This document shows positions 55,651 to 64,000 of a DNA stretch of 64,000 bases, piece after piece. Made by a program: the position numbers and the translations under genes. Position 1 is the stretch's first letter; the number at the start of each line of letters is the position of its first letter. This stretch comes from Diplolepis rosae (taxonomy: Eukaryota; Arthropoda; Insecta; Hymenoptera; Diplolepididae), in NCBI GenBank assembly GCA_030998225.1, contig JAPYXD010000608.1, positions 2,076,501-2,140,500 of the forward strand, written 5' to 3'. The notes beneath the pieces are model-generated. The model searched no databases. It was not told where the DNA came from and worked only from the letters and a program-made list of their open reading frames with translations.

Positions 55651-56291
55651 AATAGATTTTTGAAACGTATATAACTAGTATACAATATTGACATCAGTTT
55701 ATTTAAATTTACCACAGAATAGGTAGTATTTTCAAGGATGATATACTCCTTAAACAGATCACTCAAATATGGTCAAAAATTACAACTACTCGTTATGGTA
55801 TTTTTTCGATAGGCATTGACAATGTGAACTAAAATCCAGATTAATTTTGCAAAAAAATTTTTTTCTCATTTTTATTGTTGATTAATGTAATGCCAATTTA
55901 AATATGATCGAACGTTCGGAGCGCGCTTTGACACGGAGCATTCGACGCCTTTGAACACGTTAGTTACTAGCGATCGTCATTTGTTTTTTTCCACATCATT
56001 ATTATTTTTGCTTTTGTAGATCAGTCTTTTCAGTCGAAACTGATCACAGACCTCTATAAAAAATTAACGCGTTATTTTTGTAGTGATGTTCTAGAATTTC
56101 GAGTGTTTTTTTGGCAAAGTGGTTAATGCTATATGTCATTATTATTATTATCATTATTATTATTAATTCGAGACAGCCACAGAACCAAGGCACGTTTTGT
56201 GCAAAATAGTATCGAATTCAGATATTGGTACTCTGTGCAGGATCGAACGTTAATTATTATGTATCACTTGGAGGCTTAATAATATGATGAG
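55651..56291. other. interior of palindrome, no gene seen
   Basis: The sequence is AT-rich with one short GC-richer patch (about 55905-55980). No target duplication or ORF. Confidence 0.4.
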
Positions 56292-56295
56292 TTAA

Positions 56296-57849
56296 CCCAT
56301 TAACGCCCAAAATCACAGACTTTTAAACTCATTTTTGGCACTAATTGCCAAAGCGAAAAAGAGAATATATCATGACCAAACCTTGTATACTTGATATTTT
56401 TGGGTCTCCTCTTTCGATTTATGAAGTCAAAATTACATTACCGTGCACTGAAAAACCAATATGGCGGATTTTATTTTAAAAAATACCGAAAATTTGAAAT
56501 TTGTTTGATTGAATATTGATCTATTTCAAACTATGGACAAAGGTGGACAAAATAGTTGTAGTTTATGAAAAAACATTTTTGGTCCAGCTCCTTATGTTTT
56601 ATCTTTTCCAAAATGGCATAAAACTATGGAAATTTGGAAAAATACGCGTTTTTTCATGACATTTCTAAGATAATTGGATAATATATGGAATTTTATTGAT
56701 CAAACTGTCAAATTTTGATTGATAAATTATGTACAGACCTCTTCTAGTATATGTAATGACCTGATTAATAGCGGATTCAATATGGCGCTTGGACAACTTG
56801 GGAAATACCGAGTTTTTTCAAGATTATCGTTGATGAAAATTCCTGAACCTTTATTAAATTCAATTTTCCTATGTTTCTTGGCACATTATATGAAAATCCG
56901 GTGACAGTGTTAAAAAATTCAAAATGGCGGATCCAATATGGCGGTCCGAATATTGAAGATTTAATAATATGCTAATGAAAAAAATATTTTCATATTTTAT
57001 GTAAAATTTTTAATCAAAGATGTATCTAGCCATTTTTTGATAGAGAGCGCTGATTCAGCGGAAAACATTCGTAATGTTCTGAATTTATATTTCACGATCT
57101 GCTGTTTGCTTTAGCTTTCTTAAAAGTCAAGAGTCTATTTTTTAGTTTTTTTCTTAATTGATTGGATTTTATAACTTTTTAGTAATTTTTAAAATTTTAT
57201 GTTCTTTTTTGTCTATTTTTTTATAATTTTTCAAATTGTACGCACTTTTATATTTCCTTTAACTTTGCTACTTTGAAACTCAAGCGTTGGAGAATGTGTA
57301 TCAACGACAGTCTTGAAAAAAATTGGTATTTCCCAAGTTGTCCAAGCGCCATATTGAATCCGCTATTAATCAGGTCATTATATATACTAGAAGAGGTCTG
57401 TACATAATTTATCAATCAAAATTTGACAGTTTGATCAATAAAATTCCGTATATTATCCAATTATCTTAGAAATTTCATGAAAAAACGCATATTTTTCCAA
57501 ATTTCCATAGTTTTATGCCATTTTGGAAAAGATAAAACATAAGGAGCTGGACCAAAAATGTTTTTTCATAAACTGCAACTATTTTGTCCACTTTTATCCA
57601 TAGTTTGAAATAGATCAATATGCTTCATCCATTAAAAAAAAAAAATTTCAAATTTTCGGTACTTTTTTAAATAAAATCCGCCATATTGGTTTTTCAGTGC
57701 ACGATAATGTAATTTTGACTTCATAAATCGAAAGAGAAGACCCAAAAATATCAAGTATACAAGGTTTGGTCATGATATATTCTCTTTTTCGCTTTGGCAA
57801 TTAGTGCCAAAAATGAGTTTAAAAGTCTGTGATTTTGGGCGTTAATGGG
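56296..57849. mobile_element. 1.55-kb piggyBac-like foldback element
   Basis: Both ends read CCCATTAACGCCCAAAATCA inward with no mismatch, between TTAA sites (56292-56295 and 57850-57853). The arms extend about 550 bp (to 56850 and from 57297), with matched strings AGCTCCTTATGTTTTATCTT, ATGGCGCTTGGACAACTTGG and CAGACCTCTTCTAGTATAT. The CCC start with TTAA fits piggyBac. No transposase. It contains several AATATGGCGG and AAAATGGCGG strings. Confidence 0.9.
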
Positions 57850-57853
57850 TTAA

Positions 57854-58265
57854 GGTAAAAGCACCAATAACCGGACAGTACCCAATAGCCGGACAGAGCC
57901 ATGAATTTTTCTCAGAATTAGAGATTTATGAATGACTTATCGCTATTTTGGTGTACCGTATACAAACCTCGAAACGTACACTTCAAAAAAGTGAAAAATT
58001 TGTTGAATTAGAAATTGAAACTTCGCCAAGAAAAAAAAGCTCTACTTTTCCCGTCCGGCAATTGGATCCAGAGCATTATTTAATGTAGAGAATTATTAAA
58101 ATGGATTATTCAGATTCAACACAACTCTGGACTTTTTGTTATAGTAGGGAGGACACATACATCAAAATAATCGCGGCAATTTTTGATTCCGCATCACATT
58201 TAGAACGATTAATACAAAAAATTGAATGACATTTCCTTAGACGTCCGGCTATTGGTACTTTTACC
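57854..58265. mobile_element. TTAA-flanked MITE sharing a target site with its neighbour
   Basis: The ends are GGTAAAAGCACCAATAACCG and, in reverse complement, GGTAAAAGTACCAATAGCCG. TTAA at 57850-57853 is shared with the element to the left; the right TTAA is 58266-58269. 412 bp without ORF. Confidence 0.82.
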
Positions 58266-58367
58266 TTAATTTGTTAGTTTTCGATCAGCCGAAGAATCAA
58301 CACATTATTTGTACAATATTCCAAACACTTACATTAACCAGAATTATGTGTAAAATCAATCATTTAA

Positions 58368-58892
58368 GGTGGCTTGATCGTTTTTGAAAAAAATTACAGA
58401 CTGCTCTGAAACTTAGAGATTATCTTAATAAAATATGCTAGATTCATTTGGAAAAAAGAAATACCGTGGTTGACGATGTCATTGCCGAAAAAATCGCTAC
58501 CGAAAAAATGTCAGTTTAACATATAGTCTTATGGGATTCCTAGTCAAAATCGGTGAAACTCCGGAAAAAATCACAAGTCCCCATAAATAAAATATATACT
58601 AGTACTTTAGATTTCGAGGAATCTATTATTATTATAAAAATGAAGGGTTAACGACTTCAATCAAGAGAAAAGTTGCGAAAAAGGTACAGAATATAGAAAT
58701 CGCCTCGAGGTGAAACTAATAATTTTTTACTATCGCTTTTTTCCGGGGACATTTCCGCGATTTCTTACCCTTCTACTCAGATGTTACTATAATACATATG
58801 ATTATTAAAAAAATAAGTAGCAATAAGCATTCATGTAACACGTGCCCCCACGGTGCCCCTCACTTCATACGACATCAAACGCTCAAGCCACC
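58368..58892. mobile_element. TTAA-flanked non-autonomous element, copy 2
   Basis: Almost the same sequence as 24474-24997 (525 against 524 bp), with TTAA at 58364-58367 and 58893-58896. The few differences (for example GATCAAGTCACC against GCTCAAGCCACC at the right end) suggest recent spread. Confidence 0.88.
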
Positions 58893-58969
58893 TTAATTCA
58901 GTATGTTGTACTATATATCATTCTTCTTCTAGTTATTCATCATTAAATGTTCCAACTAAGTATTTTGTT

Positions 58970-59533
58970 ACGTTTATTTATTCCCCCGATAAATCCTTTT
59001 TGCATAGCACGAAGCATTTGCGCAGTGAAGAATAAATGCGCGCGAGCGAACGGCACAGTTTTGGCACCTCGCGCGACTATGTTTTCGACCGAATTGGATC
59101 GTTCCAAAATACGGGCAATTTTTTTTCTCAACGGAATATGAAAGATAATTGAATGAAGTACATGTGGTTTTTTTCAGTCTAAATCCGATGAAGAGGACAT
59201 TTGTTTATCAATTTGTTATAAACAATTATTAAAATTTCACATAAAATTTCAAGTTTTCAAATCGGGAAAAACCATTGTCAATCTTTATTAAATGACGATT
59301 CCATTGTCACAAAAAACATAAAAATCGGATAATTAGATCAGCCAGAATTAATTTTGCAAAAAAAAGTGACAAAAATCTTTAATTGTTAATATTATAAACA
59401 AAAAAATTTTTTGAACAAAATCACTTTAGGTTTATGTCAGGAATGGTAAACACAATCGTAAAAAATTATTTTAAAGTAGATTTGAATTTTCATCCAATTC
59501 GGGTGATCCGTTTCAGAAATTCTGACCCAGCTT
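58970..59533 (+). repeat. right arm of ~4.4-kb palindrome
   Basis: Partner of 55087-55650. From 59434 the + strand frame MSGMVNTIVKNYFKVDLNFH runs past the arm end into unique DNA to 59718 (94 codons, Ser/Lys/Asn-rich). No domain was recognised. Confidence 0.8.
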
Positions 59534-61584
59534 TAAAATCCCCACAATCCCATGACTTAAACGACGATAAAAAGACAAAATCTATCACGAAAAACCCACA
59601 CAGAAATATCAGTTATAATGAAAGTATGTTTGTTAGTAAAGTGGGCGAGGTAAGGTTTAGAAAAACTCTTGCGATGCCTCTCTCGAGTACAAAGCTGTCC
59701 TTTTTCTTAAGTGGTTAAAAGATTCCCAGGAATAATAAGAATTGCGATGTCCCAAAAAGGCTTCAAAGCAATCTTATTTTTTTTTACGGTAATGATGCTT
59801 TACCCCAGTTCCAATGTTACGAATTACTCGCTTTCAAAGGAACTGAGTTGGAGGAATCTGAAGAGTCGAGATACGCTTAAACGCGTCACAAACAAACACT
59901 AGACTTTATTAAATCGCAAAAACAAAACTTGGAATTGAACTTTATGCTGCTCACTCCCTAATCCGGTGGGCTGGTCTGCATGGATTGAGGAAGTTCTTCG
60001 AATCTATTGCCTGGATGATGCTAAAATGCACCCAGGCAAGAGACGATTCCTCCTCTTGATTTCTCGTGGCGTTCAAACTTCTTTAACCTACCTAAAGGCA
60101 GGTATTCAAGATGAAGTGATTTTTGTCGATTTCTGACTTCCCTCGTCACCTTGGTTAATTTCCAATTTGTCCCTATTAATCCCTTCTTATCTGAATTTTT
60201 CCAAAAGAAGGGCTAATACGGCTATTTATAATTCGTGGTAATCGCAAGATGGGGAGCCAATAGGAATATTTAAGAGAAGTTTATTGGAAAAATAACGTTT
60301 TTATTGAATAATTAATATTTTGGCACATTATCCAGTTAGTATGGTGCGCGCTTCGCTGCACGTTAAAAAGAGCTTTTCCTCATTTTAGTCCTTCCTAGTT
60401 CCCGAGAAAAGTGCCCTTATGCATTTTCATGCATTGAGGTATAAGAGGAAAAGAGAAAACACGAATATTAACAAAGGAAAACAAATCCACTTGTCACCAT
60501 TTCGTGAACGGCCTTGACCCACCGTCAGGGAGCAAGACATAGACACAAATATTTTCACGAATTTAAATGCCCTCGCCGGTTACATCATTATAAAGGTAAA
60601 GTTATAAACATAAAGGTACATCATAATTCGAAATTATCTTTCAGTTGTATTAAAGGAAATAGATAGAATATAAACAAGTTATCACAAATAACTCGTACAA
60701 AATTATGAATTACAAAAAAATGAGCTTTAATCGGTTTATGTATTAAAGTCTATACCTCTTTTCTACGTCAATTATTATCAATGTATTATATTTAATTCCA
60801 TGGCTCTTTAGCTTACGTAAAAGTGATTATAACGATTTGATTGAGCAAAACATCAATTATAAAGAAGTACTACTTATACCGAGAAAAAAAACCGAGAATG
60901 AAAAGTCATACCTAATTCTTCTGAAAGACTGAAAACACGTGGCAATTATTAAGTAAGCTAAAAAGTTTTTATCACGATTCAACTAATTCTTTCCTAACGT
61001 CTTGAAATATTGTTGAAGAAACAGTACAGTTCTACAGATAAAAAAAATTTTCAAATGGCATTAAGGACGTTCTCTTGAAAATCACTTTTCTTTAGATTTC
61101 TTTCAAACTTCGTAAATAAGTACTTTTTACCATGATCTACAAAGCGATAAAAAGATTAGCATCAAGACCGGTACTTAAAATCGAGAAATTAAGCTCCAAA
61201 GTTATTTTCGCAGTTAGACGTTTGTGTAAATTGAATGATGTTGCAATTAATCGATACAGGTGAAATAAATTTCAGAAGCTTGTGAATAAACAACACGATT
61301 GAAAAATAAACTCTTATTGTGTTTACTTATAACGTTTATAATCATTTACAAAAAGTAATAAAGCTCGTTCAATTTCTTCAATTTTTTATGATGTTTGTTT
61401 TGAAAATATTTTAAACAAAATACTTAAAAATAAAAAGATGAATGTTTAATGAAGTCAACATTTATAATTACATACACAACTAATAAAGCTCGTTTTACTA
61501 TAATACTTTTTAGTTTTAGCTTAGGAATAAGCAACAATTTTTCAAAAATCATTTGTTTTTTCAGTCTTCAAGAATTCGACTAAT
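59534..61584. other. non-coding DNA, possible LTR-like block
   Basis: 59900-60560 is GC-richer than the flanks and includes GCATTTTCATGCATTGAGG and a TATAAGAG string. No paired LTR, primer-binding site or gene was recognised. The rest is AT-rich. Confidence 0.35.
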
Positions 61585-61968
61585 CTAGATACAACTTTTT
61601 GGTCTCGTAATTTTGATTTTATTATTATTTTTCTCTGTAAACATTGCATGAATGCCCTCTGATCCTTTATTTTGATATAAATCAAATATTTGTTTATACG
61701 TAATGTTATGCTTAGTCAATTTCTTTAAAAATGTAAGAGAAATAATGCTTTCTAGTTTAGTCAAAAATTGCAAATTAAAATTAATTCTATTACTCTCCAG
61801 AATTTCATTGTAACATACATAATAAGACTTTTGAAAGCTTATGAGATTTTTTTCACTCTTGGAAGCATGAAATTTTTTTTTTTTAATTCTAACATCACTA
61901 ATTGCATCGTGAAGGTTTTGTAATTTGTCGATTTTTGTGAAATAAAAAATCCATTTTTGTTGCGAAAT
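61585..61968 (-). CDS. ~127-codon ORF fragment, possible transposon-derived protein
   Basis: The - strand is open from about 61968 to a stop at 61585 without an initial ATG. It includes DKLQNLHDAISDVRIKKKKF, LQFLTKLESIISLTFLKKLT and NITYKQIFDLYQNKGSEGIH and ends KITRPKSCI. The helical spacing and the 'I.Y.QIFDLY..KG' pattern look protein-like and recall repeated proteins in insect transposons, but I cannot name a family. No flanking element ends were found. Confidence 0.35.
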   Translation of the reverse strand: MSQQKWIFYFTKIDKLQNLHDAISDVRIKKKKFHASKSEKNLISFQKSYYVCYNEILESNRINFNLQFLTKLESIISLTFLKKLTKHNITYKQIFDLYQNKGSEGIHAMFTEKNNNKIKITRPKSCI

Positions 61969-64000
61969 TTATTAGACATCTTATTAGTATTTACAAACTG
62001 TCAATAAACTCATAATATAACCTCTCTCACATCATATGCTTTCGACTCGATATGAGAAAGACAAGAAAGCGGTGTTGTCAAATCGCACAAATCGACGCAG
62101 AAGACACATTTTGTTACTTTTGCGCATAAACGGTGCTCAACTCCTTCTGTTAGAAAGCTTAACAGTAATTCCACTACCTATGAAAGAGTAGGATGAGCAC
62201 ATCTACGGGCAAGAGAACGTCCTTAAGTGTTTAAGAATGTGTACAAATTTTCTTTGGTTGTATCATATTTTAACAATTTTTACAATTCTTAAAAATAAAT
62301 CAAAATAAACATGTGTAGACTTTAATAAATAATTACAGCCTTTCTAGAAAATTTTCAAGTATACAAAAAGGTCGGAAGAAGTATGAAAAGTTTGCGCGTA
62401 TCCAATACTGACAAAAATTAGGGTAAATATTGTTGGGATGAGAGTTTTTCACACTCGAATCTCCCACACCTGCGAGCGCCAATAGTAACGGAGAAGCAGT
62501 GCGACTGCGTGGCAAGAAGAGCGTATAGTTAAAGCGGATGTCGCGTCGTGTTCTTCACTTCCGCCAGAGAGCTCCATGAGGAAAGCGTATTACTATTTTG
62601 TTCCTTTATAATAAAGTTCAATGTGTTTCTTAATCGATATTCATCCGAGTACAGAGTTATCATTGATTTCATCAACTATACTTTCCTATATTCCCTGAAA
62701 ACTCAACAAATATTACTATTACTTTTGTAAATAAAACGGGGGACCATGTGTTGGTGCTTCAGAGATAATTGGATATTGTGTCGATACTCATCAGAAAATG
62801 TAACAATGATAATCATGAAAATGTAATAAATCACATAATCAATGTTAGAATAACACTCTTGTGATTAGCTATGACAAAAAATACAATATAATAGTCGATT
62901 TTTGATGCACCAATTAAAAATGTTGAGAGTACCAGTACATCGTCTAACATTTTTCGAAATAGTAATGTACGATTTCCAAAATAAATAGACATATTTAACA
63001 TAATTTTTCATAGTTCTGAACGTTGTTCTGAATATGCTTGGAGTTCTGAATGTTGTTCTGAATGTCTTCTTAATGTTGCATTTTTTGACAAATCTTAACG
63101 ATTCTCAAAAAGCTCTAGAAGCCATTTAGCATATTTTCAAAATTGCCAAAAAGTATGACAAGGTTTCAAATATTACGAAAAATGAATCAATACATTTAAT
63201 TTGAATGGGCTACAATTTTTGTTTGACTCCTCCTTCCTTTCTAATTGAAATCCTGCTCATGTTTCTATAGATACTTGGTTTCCATTTGCACGAAAAATTA
63301 AATAAATTTTTTTCACATATGCCACTAAAGCTTCCTGTAAAAATGAAGAAGTATTAATTGAAAAAGGTTGCATGATATTGATAGAGAAATTTTCATAAAA
63401 ACGTTATTTTATGGGTGAATATTTGTTAAATTATCATCATTTCTGATCTATCATTGAAAAGTTTACAATTTTATTCTCTAGTGATCACGCACGTTATTGC
63501 TATTCATGCATACAACGCACTTTTTTATTTCTGATAAACGACAATAGAGCAATGAAGCCTATCGTCGTTCATATAATAATAGAAACAATGAGATGAAGAT
63601 ATCACCAAATATGCACACTTTTATTATTGGGGACAAATTTTCTTAGTTACAGGCAAACAAAAACAATTGACTACTTAAACCAAAGATAATCTACATGTTG
63701 CCATGTTTGAACCGTTTGAATTGAGTTGTGTTACATTCTTCATTCAACAATTTCGACACATAAATACGAAAAAAAAATGATATTTTTTTCATTTTTCATT
63801 CATTCATAGGAAAAACTTGTGTTTGAAAACCTAGTGAGAAAAACTCGTTGGTCTTTTTTTGGTCTGCACGTGTACATATTTTAAAGAGTAAAAGTACACG
63901 CGGCAACCAACAAATTGACGCTGCACTATTAAGGTCCTTGTCGCTCTCGAGCGCCCGAGTTTTGAATGTTTAAAAGCCAGTAGAAACCTGTCAATGACAT
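61969..64000. other. AT-rich DNA, nothing recognised
   Basis: A GC-richer patch at 62440-62560 could be a promoter of an unseen gene. GTTCTGAA with TGTTGTTCTGAATG repeats near 63014-63062. No reading frame with motifs or RNA gene was seen. Confidence 0.4.

Overview
This window looks like intergenic and intronic DNA from an insect with a TE-rich, AT-rich genome. I suspect a hymenopteran from the style of the one host gene and the mix of mariner, P-like, hAT, TTAA-target (piggyBac-like), R1-like, I/LOA-like, Ty3/gypsy and BEL/Pao relics, but no sequence here fixes the order or species. Nothing prokaryotic is present: no operons, no CRISPR and no rRNA.

The only host gene I can name with high confidence is a YY1/pleiohomeotic-type zinc-finger gene on the + strand. 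Its first coding exon (16876-17362) carries the acidic N-terminus and the block preceding the spacer. Its second exon (39208-39767) carries the REPO/spacer motif and four C2H2 fingers. The splice junction is unambiguous (G|GT...AG|AT, phase 1) and gives a 348-residue product if translation stops at the TAA after the last finger. The 21.8-kb intron between the exons is packed with transposons in both orientations, including a degenerate I/LOA-like LINE (32.7-36.7 kb), a BEL/Pao gag start and five mariner relics.

Layout. 0-0.6 kb: 5' end of a LINE on the - strand. 0.6-8.7 kb: P-element-like territory (two THAP-encoding 5' ends, a C-terminal transposase exon and an 820-bp inverted repeat), interrupted by a hAT MITE and a tRNA-derived SINE composite. 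8.7-16.5 kb: hairpin elements, an LTR-element 5' end with a periodic leader repeat, nested MITEs with exact target-site duplications, and unremarkable AT-rich DNA. 16.7-39.8 kb: the YY1 gene. 39.8-45 kb: mostly non-coding, with one cysteine-rich short ORF. 45.2-48.4 kb: Ty3/gypsy-type gag-protease-RT remnant (- strand). 49-52.8 kb: R1-clade LINE (- strand) that lacks its endonuclease domain. 53-54.6 kb: palindromic element enclosing a 92-codon ORF, beside an LTR-element primer-binding site. 55-59.5 kb: a large palindrome with three TTAA-flanked elements inside. 59.5-64 kb: AT-rich DNA with one unrecognised ORF.

The theme of the window is palindromes. At least fifteen elements have arms of 50-820 bp, several with exact target-site duplications that define their ends. 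The strongest leads are the YY1-motif cluster at the YY1 start codon and YY1-like motifs inside nearby mobile elements, a SINE family whose copies show 5'-inversion structures, the palindrome that encloses a protein-like ORF, and a six-copy, partly 41-bp-periodic motif in an LTR-element leader. All positions come from reading the sequence by eye; no alignment or database search was run.
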